Source: Hymenobacter sp. 5317J-9 (GTDB taxonomy: Bacteria > Bacteroidota > Bacteroidia > Cytophagales > Hymenobacteraceae). Taken from it: DNA of 64,000 nucleotides. Position 1 is the stretch's first letter. The number at the start of each line of letters is the position of its first letter. This document shows positions 1-8,175 of the stretch, in pieces. The stretch lies in the NCBI RefSeq assembly GCF_022921075.1, contig NZ_CP095050.1, positions 2,480,001 to 2,544,000 on the forward strand. Reading direction: 5' to 3'. The notes under the pieces were generated by a model that was not told where the DNA came from, did not search any database, and saw only the letters and a list, made by a program, of their open reading frames with translations. Made by a program: the position numbers and the translations under genes.

Positions 1-171
1 CGCCGGGCCCGGCGGGAGCTGCGCCAGCACGCGCTGGGCACGGCCCCCAAGCGGGCCCAGGCCAAAACCACCCTCGAACTCTACCGCTACCACGAAGAGA
101 AGCTGCGCCGGCTGGGCCTGCCGGCCCTCGAGCGCTTCTACCAGCACTTTGCCCGGCCCGCCGCGGCCTAA
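1..171 (+). CDS. 3' end of an unrecognised prophage gene
   Basis: Only the last 56 codons are in the window; the frame is open from base 1 to a TAA at 169-171. The visible part is rich in Arg, Leu and Ala and looks helical, ending in FARPAAA. I do not recognise a family. It lies 36 bp before the next small gene in the same direction, so it probably belongs to the same left-hand prophage operon. The start and most of the protein lie outside the window. Confidence 0.5.
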   Translation, partial: RRARRELRQHALGTAPKRAQAKTTLELYRYHEEKLRRLGLPALERFYQHFARPAAA

Positions 172-207
172 CCATTCCCACCTATTCCTTACTCATTTCC
201 TTTTCCC

Positions 208-486
208 ATGTCTACGCCGCTTACCGCCAGCTGGCAGCGCCAGCAACCCCACACCAAAGCCCTGGTGTACTTCATCTCCGGCCCGGGCCAGGCCGGGCGC
301 ACCTTCTTCGCCCGCGAGCTCTACTTCAACCGCCCCGTGGCCAACCCCCGCCAGTACGGCATCGAGGGCCTCAAGCGCATGATTGACAAGTGGGGGCCGC
401 AGCTCGTGGCCAGCGCCGTCATCATCGATTTGGACCGCGACGAGGAGATTCACAAGTTTCTCTCGCAGAAAGGGTGGGTGGCCTGA
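208..486 (+). CDS. Hypothetical prophage protein, 92 aa
   Basis: A 92-residue soluble protein with no signal peptide or membrane segment. A central stretch (FISGPGQAGRTFFARELYF, about residues 22-40) is followed by an acidic part, IIDLDRDEEIHKFL. The GPGQAGRT piece recalls a P-loop but lacks the GK[ST] end, so I do not call it one. The stop overlaps the next start (TGATG at 484-488), which indicates translational coupling. I do not recognise the family. Confidence 0.55.
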   Translation: MSTPLTASWQRQQPHTKALVYFISGPGQAGRTFFARELYFNRPVANPRQYGIEGLKRMIDKWGPQLVASAVIIDLDRDEEIHKFLSQKGWVA

Positions 487-869
487 TGCGATTGCCCCAC
501 CTCGACCAAACCATCGACCTCGAGCGCGGCGATGCCGGCCAGCTCTGGTGGGCCGTGGCGGACTGCGGCCGCCGCAACGCGGCGCGGTTGCTCAGCCCCC
601 AGGGCACTGCCGTGGAGGCCGCTGGCATTGTGCCGGCCCTGGGCTGCCTGGAGCGCGTGGCCAAGCGGCTCAAGCGCCTCGACGAGCGGGAGCGTACCCG
701 CGTCGGCCTGCCGCGGCGCAAACCGGTGAAGTTTCGCCTGCAGGTCGACGAGTTGGTGGCCATCATGCTCTACGTCTACCCCCGGGCCTCCTTCCTGGCC
801 CCGGCGCCGCTGGGCAAGGTGCAGCAGAAGTCGCTGAATCTGGAGCCCTACATCCGCTTCCCAAAGTGA
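486..869 (+). CDS. Hypothetical prophage protein, 127 aa
   Basis: A 127-residue protein with a basic centre (KRLKRLDERERTR, near residues 60-72). I chose the ATG at 486 because it overlaps the preceding stop; the open frame runs further upstream only inside the previous gene. Nothing identifies a function. A long reading frame on the other strand across this area is a high-GC shadow. The gene is followed by about 120 bp without a gene and then a phage-type promoter at 992. Confidence 0.55.
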   Translation: MRLPHLDQTIDLERGDAGQLWWAVADCGRRNAARLLSPQGTAVEAAGIVPALGCLERVAKRLKRLDERERTRVGLPRRKPVKFRLQVDELVAIMLYVYPRASFLAPAPLGKVQQKSLNLEPYIRFPK

Positions 870-991
870 ACGGCCCCCGGGCGGCCCCGTGTTCAAATGG
901 CAGCCAATCCAGGCCCTTTTCCATTGCATACTTTTCCTCGCATGCCGGAACGCTACCCCTCTGTTTTCGCCGCTTGCTCGCCCGCTTCTGC

Positions 992-1026
992 GTCCTTTTC
1001 CCCGGGGATGGCTCGCGCTAGGTTCG
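992..1026 (+). promoter_or_regulatory. Phage promoter-like element, copy A
   Basis: GTCCTTTTCC (992-1001), 17 bp, then TAGGTTCG (1019-1026). The right-hand box resembles the Bacteroidota -7 box TAnnTTTG. This is one of five copies with identical spacing in the prophage. A start of transcription just after 1026 rules out the ATG at 897 and supports GTG 1050 for the gene below. Unlike the other four copies, I see no terminator directly before it. Confidence 0.6.
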
Positions 1027-1049
1027 ATTCTCCAACGCCCGCCCCTTAC

Positions 1050-1727
1050 GTGAAGCGCATCGATTTTCCTCTCCGGCCCTACCTTCTGAAGTATCTCCAG
1101 GTGAACCTGCAACTCGCCCGCCTCAGCGAGGAGCCCCTGCACTTGGAGGACTACGTGCTCTCGACCACCAACCGCTTTGGCTTTGCCCTCGACGTGCTGC
1201 TGCGCAAGCCGGCCAAGAGCGCCCGCCACGAGGGCAGCATCGACGACTGCACGGCCACGCTGGGCGTGAACCTGCGCAATTTCAACGGTGCCTACTACGA
1301 CCTGACCCGCGGCAAGCTCACCGAGTACGCCGTGTTCAAGTTCAACGACTTTGTCGACGACAACCTGAACGCCGACCTCTATTTCTGGGTGAAAGAGCAC
1401 GTGAAGCGCCGCTCGACCATCAAGGACGCCATCCGCGCCTTTATGGTGTTTTATGACATCTCGGAAGACGAGAAATCCTACGAGTCGCTTCGGAAGAACG
1501 TGCAGCGCAACGGCGGCATCGAGCCCCGCAAAAAAAAGAAGGCCAAAACCAAGAATTTTCCGGTGAATCTGTCCCAAAAAATGGGCGGTTTGTCCCGAAA
1601 AAAAGGCGAAGTGTCTCGAAAAATGGGCGTTTTGTCCCGCAAGGACACCTTCGCGGCTGTAAGCCAAGAGCTTATGAAGCTGCCCATTGCCCTGTTCGAA
1701 ACGCCGTTTTACCATGTCCGCTCCTAA
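1050..1727 (+). CDS. Possible DNA-binding prophage protein with iteron-encoded repeats
   Basis: A 225-residue protein if it begins at GTG 1050; the frame stays open back to ATG 897, but that stretch carries a promoter-like element. The N-terminal 150 residues look globular and mostly helical. A segment reading AIRAFMVFYDISEDEKSYES (about 130-149) resembles a helix-turn-helix-like region of Bacteroidota mobile-element proteins, from memory only. A Lys/Arg-rich stretch (PRKKKKAKTK) follows, then four heptad repeats of the form LSRKxGx, encoded by 21-bp direct repeats from 1570. The end overlaps the next gene by 14 bp. A replication initiator or regulator is possible but unproven. Confidence 0.5.
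   Translation: MKRIDFPLRPYLLKYLQVNLQLARLSEEPLHLEDYVLSTTNRFGFALDVLLRKPAKSARHEGSIDDCTATLGVNLRNFNGAYYDLTRGKLTEYAVFKFNDFVDDNLNADLYFWVKEHVKRRSTIKDAIRAFMVFYDISEDEKSYESLRKNVQRNGGIEPRKKKKAKTKNFPVNLSQKMGGLSRKKGEVSRKMGVLSRKDTFAAVSQELMKLPIALFETPFYHVRS
1570..1653 (+). repeat. Four tandem 21-bp direct repeats inside a coding region
   Basis: Units start at 1570, 1591, 1612 and 1633, each opening with TGTCYC; the first three continue with an A-tract and (A/T)GGGCG or AAGGCG, and the fourth is degenerate. The 21-bp period keeps the reading frame and encodes a heptad repeat. Repeats nested near the end of a possible initiator gene recall the iterons inside lambda O, but a peptide-level explanation is also possible. 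Confidence 0.7.
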
Positions 1728-2379
1728 TCCCTACGACCTGCGGAACGTGGAACAGGTGCCGGCCGACAACTTGGGTGGCATCGAGGCGCTCTGGTACACG
1801 CTTGCCGCCAACCTGCTCCACTTCCCCGCCACCGGCGCCCTCGCCATCACCGGCAACCTGGCCATGAAGCCGGGCACCTGCTGGTACCAACTCGTGAGCG
1901 TGCGCCACACCACGCGCTACAAGCAAACGCGCAAAGACCTCGGCCGGCACGGCGATGCCTTCACCCAGCAGCTGGTGGGCACGCTGGCCCGCCACACGCC
2001 GGAATTGGCGGCCGGCCTCGAAGCCCTCGACGGCCAGGAGTTGGTGGCGCTCTACCGCGACCACAACGGGCAGATGCAGCTGGTGGGCACGCCCGAGCAG
2101 CCGCTGCTCTTCTCCGACATGTACGACAGCGGCCTGGCCACCGGCACGCGCAACAACTACGACTGGACCCTCGCCGGGCAGACCCCGCGCCGGTCGCGGC
2201 CTTACCTGGGCACGTGGGCCGTGTCGGGCCAGGGCCTGGGCGGCAGCATCGTGCTCGGGTCCGGTGCCGGTGGCTCCATCACCATCCGCGACGTCGCCGG
2301 CAACGTCATGGCCACCGTCGACGCCGGCCGCACTGTGGTGGTTCGCTCGGCCTTCCAAGTGGCCTTTAGCATCCTGTAA
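1714..2379 (+). CDS. Hypothetical prophage protein, possibly structural, 221 aa
   Basis: A 221-residue protein starting at ATG 1714 (MSAPNPYDLR), overlapping the previous stop by 14 bp. The C-terminal half is Gly- and Ser-rich with alternating hydrophobic residues (GQGLGGSIVLGSGAGGSI, then VAGNVMATVDAGRTVVVRS), which suggests a beta-rich fold like those of virion decoration or tail-tip proteins. There is no signal peptide. It stands directly before the tail-fibre gene, 5 bp away, so a role in the tail or host-binding apparatus is the best guess. Confidence 0.5.
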   Translation: MSAPNPYDLRNVEQVPADNLGGIEALWYTLAANLLHFPATGALAITGNLAMKPGTCWYQLVSVRHTTRYKQTRKDLGRHGDAFTQQLVGTLARHTPELAAGLEALDGQELVALYRDHNGQMQLVGTPEQPLLFSDMYDSGLATGTRNNYDWTLAGQTPRRSRPYLGTWAVSGQGLGGSIVLGSGAGGSITIRDVAGNVMATVDAGRTVVVRSAFQVAFSIL

Positions 2380-2384
2380 CGTCT

Positions 2385-4661
2385 ATGGCCAATTCTCAAC
2401 CCCCTGTTTCCATCCCCGCCGAACCGTCGTTCCTGAGCAAGTGGACGCTGGTGAAATTCACCGACACCGAATACCAGAAGTGGAACGCGTTGACCTTTCG
2501 CGAATTCACGACGGACATCAACAGCCGCTTTGCGCGGCTCGACACGCTGAACACCAACCAGGTGCGCGGCAGTGTATTCCGCGTGCCCTACCTGGTGCTG
2601 CTCGACGGCCAGCTGACCGTGCCCACGGCGCTGATTCCGCCCCGCTTTCGCATTTCAGGCATGGAGGCGCAGGCCACCAACGGCACTGACCAAACCTCGG
2701 CGCAGTTCGGCGTGGTGGCGGACCCCGTCCGCTTTAAGCTCATCGCCCACCCACTGGGCGCCATCGATGCGCTGGTCGATGAAAAGGCCACCACCACGGC
2801 GACGGTGCGCGGCCACTGGGTCCGCACCAGCGGCACCGACGCAGAGAAGATAGCCTCCTATCCGGCGCTGCCGCTGGAGGATACCCCGCTGAAGAAAGGC
2901 TCGGTGTATCAGTACACCTTCGTTGACCTAGTGCCGCCAGTCGCACGCCTGATTGAAGTTCGTGAGAACATGAACCTCAGCCAGAACCCGCTGCCGACCG
3001 GACTTGATACCGACCCGTACTATAAGCCGTTTGCGCCGCTGAAGGCAAGTTCAGGCTACGACGACACGGCCGTCGTGATGCGGCTGGACTTGCTCGACCA
3101 GGCCGTGGACAATCACGAAGACCGGTTGGACACGGCTGAAGGGCTCCTTGCGGCCCTGCAATCCGGCAAGGTGGAGCTCTGGAAGCCCGGCGCGGTCTAC
3201 GTCAACCGCGTGTACCTGCTCGTGAGCGGCATCGGCACGGGCCTGTATCAACCGAAGGCTGACTATGGCTTTAGCTCTTCGGTGAGCCTGACGTACTATA
3301 CCCGCGTGGCCGACTTCCGTTACCTGCCCTCGTCGGACTTCCAGTTGCAGCTCACCGACCTGTACAACAACAAGGCGAGCATCTTCTCGCCTGCGTTCTC
3401 TGGCGTGCCCACCGCGCCCACCGCCGCCTACGGGGCAACGGGCAACCAGCTCGCCACGGTGGATTTTGTCAATAACACCCAGACAACGGCCCCGGCGCTC
3501 GTGGCCTACTCGCCGGCCGGGGCCGTTAATACAACCTTTACCAACCTGACCAACGCGCTAAGCTTCGCCAATGGTGGAGGGCGAGTCGTCGTGAACCGTC
3601 CCTCCCGGGTGGTGGCCGGCAACACGCTAGTGGGCGGCAACGTGACGCTCGACTTGCAGAACAACCCGCTGGACATGATTGGCGCCGCCCTGCATCTGTA
3701 TGAGGGGTCCAAGGTCATCAACAACAAGCTGATTTTTAACGCTTCCGAGGTGTTCATTCGTAACGGGGGCGTGCAGGAAATTCAGGGCGGCATCGTGGCC
3801 AGCAAGATTACCTTTCAGGCCGGCGTCGTTTCCAAGGTAATCCTCGACAAAGTGCTGGTCACCAGCTTTTTCGCCACCCCGCCTCCCGCCACGGTGGGCG
3901 CCTTTGAAGTGGTGCTGCGCAACGGCAGTTCCTTCTTCAACGTGACGCCCGACCCGGCCACCACCATCACGGTAGAGCAGACGACGGGCGCCACCAGCCC
4001 CTGGCCGGCTTTCACCAACGGCATCGTGGACGACGTGAACAAAGTATTCCGGGCCACGGCGCCGGCCAGTTTCCGCAGCGCCCGCCTGTTTTACACGCTC
4101 GACGGCGGGGTTAACAAAACGGCGCTGACTGACGCCATGCGCAGCGGCGACGTGTTCACCCTGCCCGTCAGCGGGGCCAAGGCGGCCGGCACGGTGGGCT
4201 TCGGCGTGTACGCCGACTTCGGCCGGGCCGAATCCCCGATTGTCTACAACGCCACCGCCTTCACGGCCCCGGTGCTGGCGCCGGCCGGCTACCTCTCGGC
4301 CGGCGTGGCCAACTTCGACACCCCGCTCACCGACGCCAACAACGGCTGGCAGAACTTCAACGCCTGGAACATCAGCGGCGGCAAGGCCCTGGCCAGCGCC
4401 GGCGCCACCTTCCTGGTGCACAACTTCTACGACATGCCCGGCGACGCGCTGGTGCTGCGGCTGAACATCACGCGCTCCGAGGCCGGCCCGCTGCGCATCT
4501 ACTTCGACGGCAACCAAACCTGGTCCAACGGCAACGTCGCCGGTACCGGCTTGTTTGAGTTTGTGCTGCCGGCCTGGTCGGGCGGCCTGCTGGTGCTCAA
4601 TCTCAGTGGCCAGAACGGTTTCGTCGGCGACATCGACTGGCTCCAAATCTCCACCACCTAA
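2385..4661 (+). CDS. Tail fibre-like protein
   Basis: A 758-residue protein with features of trimeric tail fibres. The N-terminal 200 residues look like a virion-attachment region. A short helical stretch (AVDNHEDRLDTAEGLLAALQ, about 237-256) looks like a coiled coil. Near residues 340-365 there is the fibre signature GVPTAPTAAYGATGNQLAT then VDFVNN, as in proteins carrying PTAPT..G..T..IATTAFV repeats. The following part is beta-rich (VVNRPSRVVAGNTLVGGNVT), and the C-terminal about 130 residues resemble a carbohydrate-binding beta-sandwich. It probably makes first contact with the host surface. The fibre role is inferred from the signature and size. Confidence 0.7.
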   Translation: MANSQPPVSIPAEPSFLSKWTLVKFTDTEYQKWNALTFREFTTDINSRFARLDTLNTNQVRGSVFRVPYLVLLDGQLTVPTALIPPRFRISGMEAQATNGTDQTSAQFGVVADPVRFKLIAHPLGAIDALVDEKATTTATVRGHWVRTSGTDAEKIASYPALPLEDTPLKKGSVYQYTFVDLVPPVARLIEVRENMNLSQNPLPTGLDTDPYYKPFAPLKASSGYDDTAVVMRLDLLDQAVDNHEDRLDTAEGLLAALQSGKVELWKPGAVYVNRVYLLVSGIGTGLYQPKADYGFSSSVSLTYYTRVADFRYLPSSDFQLQLTDLYNNKASIFSPAFSGVPTAPTAAYGATGNQLATVDFVNNTQTTAPALVAYSPAGAVNTTFTNLTNALSFANGGGRVVVNRPSRVVAGNTLVGGNVTLDLQNNPLDMIGAALHLYEGSKVINNKLIFNASEVFIRNGGVQEIQGGIVASKITFQAGVVSKVILDKVLVTSFFATPPPATVGAFEVVLRNGSSFFNVTPDPATTITVEQTTGATSPWPAFTNGIVDDVNKVFRATAPASFRSARLFYTLDGGVNKTALTDAMRSGDVFTLPVSGAKAAGTVGFGVYADFGRAESPIVYNATAFTAPVLAPAGYLSAGVANFDTPLTDANNGWQNFNAWNISGGKALASAGATFLVHNFYDMPGDALVLRLNITRSEAGPLRIYFDGNQTWSNGNVAGTGLFEFVLPAWSGGLLVLNLSGQNGFVGDIDWLQISTT

Positions 4662-4676
4662 CCCGCTAACCCGCTC

Positions 4677-5012
4677 ATGGCCCTGAAACTGACCCTGCCG
4701 ATGGACTCGGAAATCCTGCAAACCAGCCCGGTGCAGGAAACCGATTTCTACATTAAAATCACCGGCCTGCACTTCCTGCCCGAAAAAAGCAAGTGCGTGA
4801 CCATCCTCAGCTACCGCGCCATCGACCCAGACAATCAGCCGGTGGGCGAGCCGTTGACCGTGCCGGGCCTGCCGGCCGTGCTCGCCGTCTGGGAGCCGCG
4901 CGTGCTGATGATGAGCAAAGAGCAGTCGGCCTACGAGCTGGCCTACGGCAGCGTCTACCAAGAACTCAGCACCAAGCTCGGCCCCGCGGCCGTCATCGAG
5001 GCCCTGCTGTGA
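4677..5012 (+). CDS. Hypothetical prophage protein, 111 aa
   Basis: A 111-residue protein, 15 bp after the tail-fibre gene and in the same operon. The first half looks beta-rich (FYIKITGLHFLPEKSKC then VTILSYRAID); the second half is helical. There is no membrane segment or signal peptide. Short genes in this position often encode fibre-assembly or virion accessory proteins, but the sequence does not identify one. The stop overlaps the next start. Confidence 0.5.
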   Translation: MALKLTLPMDSEILQTSPVQETDFYIKITGLHFLPEKSKCVTILSYRAIDPDNQPVGEPLTVPGLPAVLAVWEPRVLMMSKEQSAYELAYGSVYQELSTKLGPAAVIEALL

Positions 5013-5104
5013 GCAACACCTTCGCCACCTACCTGCGCCTGGCCGTGCTGGCGCTGCTGGCCGCGGCGTACGTGGTAGCCTGCCAGCCCTGGCCCCTAGC
5101 TTGA
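5009..5104 (+). CDS. 31-residue membrane peptide
   Basis: A short frame starting at GTG 5009, which overlaps the TGA of the previous gene (GTGA). It encodes a single hydrophobic segment (LRLAVLALLAAAYVVAC) and a short polar tail. The Cys after AYVVA could be a weak lipobox. The overlapping start and the terminator just after its stop support it as a real last gene of the operon. The function is unknown. Confidence 0.4.
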   Translation: MSNTFATYLRLAVLALLAAAYVVACQPWPLA

Positions 5105-5110
5105 GCAAGT

Positions 5111-5138
5111 AGCCCCGACCATCCGGCGGGGCTTTTTG
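5111..5138 (+). terminator. Intrinsic terminator of the tail-fibre operon
   Basis: AGCCCCG, a 9-base loop, CGGGGCT, then a run of T. A phage promoter element follows three bases later, so it separates two transcription units. Confidence 0.85.
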
Positions 5139-5140
5139 GT

Positions 5141-5175
5141 GTCCTTTTTCCCGGTTTGGGCTCCGGGCAGCTTTG
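5141..5175 (+). promoter_or_regulatory. Phage promoter-like element, copy B
   Basis: GTCCTTTTTC (5141-5150), 17 bp, CAGCTTTG (5168-5175). It drives the head module; the protease ATG lies 19 bp after the second box. It has the same architecture as copies A, C, D and E, and sits directly behind a terminator. Confidence 0.7.
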
Positions 5176-5194
5176 CATCATTCAATCCTGAACG

Positions 5195-6136
5195 ATGCTC
5201 GGTTTACTCTCCCGCCTAATCTCCTCGCCGTGGGCCATTTCGATGGAACACGCCCAATCTTTTATGCCGGTGCTGGCGAACCTGCTCACCGGCAACGGGC
5301 CGCTGGTAACGGGCCAGAGCTTCGCAGAGCTGCGGGCGGAAGCCGCGCCCAAAGACCTTGTGGCCACCCTGGCGGCTGGCGGCATCATTGCCTACGGCGC
5401 CCGCCAGCAGGCCGGCAATTCGGGCACTGGTGGTGCCAACGACGGCATCATCATCCGGGTGATGGGCGTGAGCGGGCCGCTGATGAAGGCCGACCAGGAG
5501 TGCGGCCCGCGCGGGCTGATGTCGCTGGCGGGTGACCTGCAGCGGGCTTCCCGCGACCAGGAGATTTCGGCCGTGCTGCTGCGCATCGACTCGCCCGGTG
5601 GGCAAGTGTTCGGCACCCAGAGCGTCGTCGACGCCGTGAAGGAGTGCCAGGCCGCCGGCAAACCCGTGGTCGCCCTGTGCGAGGACGGGCTCATGTGTTC
5701 GGCCGCTTACTGGATAGGTTCGGCCGCCAACACCATCATTGCCACCCACGAAACGTGCACCATCGGCAGCATTGGCGTGATGGCCAGCTGGATGGACGCC
5801 CAGCCCTACTTCGAGAAGCTGGGCGTGAAGTTTCACGAGGTGTACGCCGAGCAGAGCACCGAGAAAAACGCCGACTTCGCCGCCGCCGCCAAGGGCGACT
5901 ACCAAGCCGTGCAGGCCAGCCTGACGGCCATCGCCACCGGCTTCCTGGCCGATGTGCGCGCCAACCGCGGCGCCCGCCTCGACGCCAAGCTCTTCGAAAA
6001 GTCCGGCGCCGCCGCCGGCAAAACCTTCTACGCCAGCCAGGCCGGCGAAATCGGCCTCATCGACGCCATTGGCTCCTTTCAGGACGCCATCGGCGAGTGC
6101 GTGCGCCTGGTGCAGGAAGGCCAGAAACGCCCCTAA
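5195..6136 (+). CDS. S49 family (SppA-like) capsid maturation protease
   Basis: A 313-residue S49 serine peptidase of the phage head-protease type (lambda protein C and SppA relatives). It probably cleaves scaffold and capsid proteins during prohead maturation. VLLRIDSPGGQVFG (about 127-140) is the usual substrate-groove motif. Ser169 in MCSAAYWIG aligns with the SppA nucleophile, GSIGV follows at 191-195, and Lys224 (STEKNAD) sits where the SppA general base is expected. The gene is first in its operon, directly before the scaffold-like and capsid genes. There is no signal peptide, in keeping with a cytoplasmic role. Confidence 0.9.
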   Translation: MLGLLSRLISSPWAISMEHAQSFMPVLANLLTGNGPLVTGQSFAELRAEAAPKDLVATLAAGGIIAYGARQQAGNSGTGGANDGIIIRVMGVSGPLMKADQECGPRGLMSLAGDLQRASRDQEISAVLLRIDSPGGQVFGTQSVVDAVKECQAAGKPVVALCEDGLMCSAAYWIGSAANTIIATHETCTIGSIGVMASWMDAQPYFEKLGVKFHEVYAEQSTEKNADFAAAAKGDYQAVQASLTAIATGFLADVRANRGARLDAKLFEKSGAAAGKTFYASQAGEIGLIDAIGSFQDAIGECVRLVQEGQKRP

Positions 6137-6161
6137 CTCAACCTTTTTTTCAATTCAATCC

Positions 6162-6632
6162 ATGAAAGTTTTTGGTAGAACCCTCGGTGCCGCCCTTGTA
6201 TTCGGCGCTGCTATGACGGCCCTGGTGGGCAAGGAAACCGTGTCGGCCGAGGAGGCGGAAGCGGCCAACGGTGAACTCGAAGAGGCCGGCATCAAAGGGG
6301 CCCAACTCATCAACGAGGCCACGTTCACCGACCTGAGCGAGAAGGCCGGCCGAGTGGACGCCGCCGAAAAAACCGCGGCCGATGCCGCCAAAGTCACCAG
6401 CGACGCCCTGGCCGCCGCCGGTGCCGAGTCCATCGAGGCGCTCGTGGCGCAGCGCGACGCCTACAAGGTGAAGGCCGACAAGTTTGACAAGCTGCCCGGT
6501 GCCGGCCACACGGCCCCCGCGCTGGAGGCTGGCAAGTCGGATGTGGAAGAGCAGGAGCCCGATGCTCACCAGAAGGCTATTGACAACCTGCCCCATAACA
6601 AGGCGCTGGCTGGCCACCCGCTCTTCGGCTAA
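6162..6632 (+). CDS. Probable scaffold-like head protein
   Basis: A 156-residue protein between the head protease and the major capsid protein, the usual place of a scaffold. It is Ala/Glu-rich and largely helical, with a coiled-coil-like centre (about 20-110). The tail is charged and ends in NKALAGHPLFG. The N-terminus (MKVFGRTLGAALVFGAAMTA) is hydrophobic and could be read as a membrane segment, which would be odd for a scaffold. The role comes from position and composition rather than from a recognised family. Confidence 0.55.
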   Translation: MKVFGRTLGAALVFGAAMTALVGKETVSAEEAEAANGELEEAGIKGAQLINEATFTDLSEKAGRVDAAEKTAADAAKVTSDALAAAGAESIEALVAQRDAYKVKADKFDKLPGAGHTAPALEAGKSDVEEQEPDAHQKAIDNLPHNKALAGHPLFG

Positions 6633-6693
6633 GTCCATTCCTTCCGCTTGTCTCAACTCAAATTTTCGCTTTCACCCTTAATCGCAGACCATT

Positions 6694-7689
6694 ATGGCCA
6701 TCGACATCGATGACATCAAAACCGAGTACGGCAACTATTACCGCGATGGCGGTCAGAACCTGTCCCGCGTACTCAAAAAGCCTTATCTCTCCTCCAAGAC
6801 GGAGGCGTTGTTCGGTCTCATTCCTACCGACGACACTAGCTACACGATGGCTCAGACGGAGCTGAGCCGCGTGCTCCAGCCCTTCCAGCCGGGCTGGACC
6901 CCGTTGGGTAACTTCTCGGCCTCGCCCATCGTGCTGACCCAGACGCCGTTCAAAATAGACATCGAGGAGAACCCCGACAAGCTGGAAGACAGCTGGCTGG
7001 GTTTCTTGGCCGACAAGAACCTGGACCGCGCCCAGTGGCCGTTCATCCGCTATGTCGTAGAGGAGCACCTGTTCGCGCGCAGCGACGAGGACTACGAGTT
7101 GAATGAAATTTACTTCGGTAAGTTTCAGGCGCCTACGCCCGGCACGCCCGGCGCCGCCGGCACCGGCATGGACGGCATTCGGACCGTGCTCAACCGCGCC
7201 ATCCAGGCCAGCAAACTGGAGCCCATTGTGATGGGCGCCATCCCCACCGATGACTTGGCATTTGCCGAATACGTGGAGGCGTTCGTCAACGGCTTCAGCC
7301 GCCGCTACCGTGGCCGCCCGATGGAAGTGTGCATGAACGACACGCTGGCCCGCCGCTACGCCCAGGGGCGTTACAAGAAGTACAAGAGCGACACCGGCCA
7401 GTCGGTTTCCCGACAAATCATCGACGGCAACGGCGATACGCTGCTTACCTCGCCGATTGAGTTCACCAAGCACCAGGTGGTGGGTCTCGATTCGATGGGC
7501 GACTCGATGAAAATCTGGGCCACTCCTGTGGAAAACCGTAAGCGACTGGCCAAGAAGACGGTAAACACCAAGCAAGTGCGCATCGAGAGCGCCAAGCGCC
7601 AGGTGAGCATCTACACGGACTTCTACAAAGGCGTGGGCTTCCCCGTGCTGGAGGCCGTGTTCACCAACGAGCAGGACCTGACCCTCTAA
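6694..7689 (+). CDS. Major capsid protein
   Basis: A 331-residue protein that fits a major capsid protein in size, position after protease and scaffold, and sequence. The N-terminus (MAIDIDDIKTEYGNYYRDGG) leads into an alpha/beta body, and there is a conserved-looking block, FVNGFSRRYRGRPMEVCMND. I recall similar proteins as capsids of Bacteroidota siphoviruses. There is no membrane segment. A strong hairpin lies 22 bp downstream, which may protect or partly terminate this abundant message. Confidence 0.75.
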   Translation: MAIDIDDIKTEYGNYYRDGGQNLSRVLKKPYLSSKTEALFGLIPTDDTSYTMAQTELSRVLQPFQPGWTPLGNFSASPIVLTQTPFKIDIEENPDKLEDSWLGFLADKNLDRAQWPFIRYVVEEHLFARSDEDYELNEIYFGKFQAPTPGTPGAAGTGMDGIRTVLNRAIQASKLEPIVMGAIPTDDLAFAEYVEAFVNGFSRRYRGRPMEVCMNDTLARRYAQGRYKKYKSDTGQSVSRQIIDGNGDTLLTSPIEFTKHQVVGLDSMGDSMKIWATPVENRKRLAKKTVNTKQVRIESAKRQVSIYTDFYKGVGFPVLEAVFTNEQDLTL

Positions 7690-7710
7690 TCCCGGCTACA
7701 CCGGTGCCCG

Positions 7711-7743
7711 GCCGGCCTACTCCGACACCGCGAGTGGGCCGGC
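7711..7743 (+). promoter_or_regulatory. Hairpin after the major capsid gene
   Basis: GCCGGCC (7711-7717) pairs with GGCCGGC (7737-7743) and TACTC with GAGTG inside, a 12-bp stem with one wobble and a 9-base loop. No T-run follows, so it is a poor terminator. It is better read as an mRNA 3'-end stabiliser, a partial terminator or a processing site that raises capsid expression over downstream genes. Confidence 0.55.
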
Positions 7744-7794
7744 TTCGGCGGTGCCAACCCATGCGTTTTTTATTTCACTTAAGCCCTAACCACC

Positions 7795-8124
7795 GTGCCA
7801 AATAAGACACCCCTTACCCCCGAGCAGGAGATTGCCGAGCTGAAGCGCCAGCTGGCCGAATCGAACGCCGAAAAAGAGGCCCAGGCCTCCATCATCAGCA
7901 CCCAAGAGGAGCAACTCGCGGCTGCGGCCGTGCAGGGCGCCGGTGCGCTGTCCGTCGTGACGCACGACAAGAAGCGCTACCAAGTGCTGGCCGGCCGCTT
8001 CAGCCTGAAGGGGGTGAGCATCACCCACCAAGAGCTGAAAAGCAAGCCGGAGCTGGTTCAGCAGTTGGTGGAGGAGAACTCGCCCTTGCTGGAACTCATC
8101 GAAGAGCCAGCCAAAGCCGCATAG
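7795..8124 (+). CDS. Hypothetical prophage protein with N-terminal coiled coil, 109 aa
   Basis: A 109-residue protein from GTG 7795. Residues 8-45 (EQEIAELKRQLAESNAEKEA and onward) form a predicted coiled coil. The rest is a small globular part (YQVLAGRFSLKGVSITHQEL) and an acidic C-terminus. It lies between the capsid gene and the next structural gene, so it may be a head accessory protein. Start choice is uncertain, but no ATG fits better. Confidence 0.6.
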   Translation: MPNKTPLTPEQEIAELKRQLAESNAEKEAQASIISTQEEQLAAAAVQGAGALSVVTHDKKRYQVLAGRFSLKGVSITHQELKSKPELVQQLVEENSPLLELIEEPAKAA

Positions 8125-8175
8125 TTGGGGCCGGCCCAGCTATAAATCACTTATCCACTGACTTAAGCATTCGAC

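Noticed and set aside
897..1049. N-terminal extension of the gene at 1050
   Set aside because: The stretch contains promoter-like copy A, and its translation is Ser/Pro-rich and unlike the rest of the protein.
3627..5108. 493-codon open frame opposite the tail-fibre gene
   Set aside because: Shadow frame; the opposite strand has a coherent fibre protein with a known signature.
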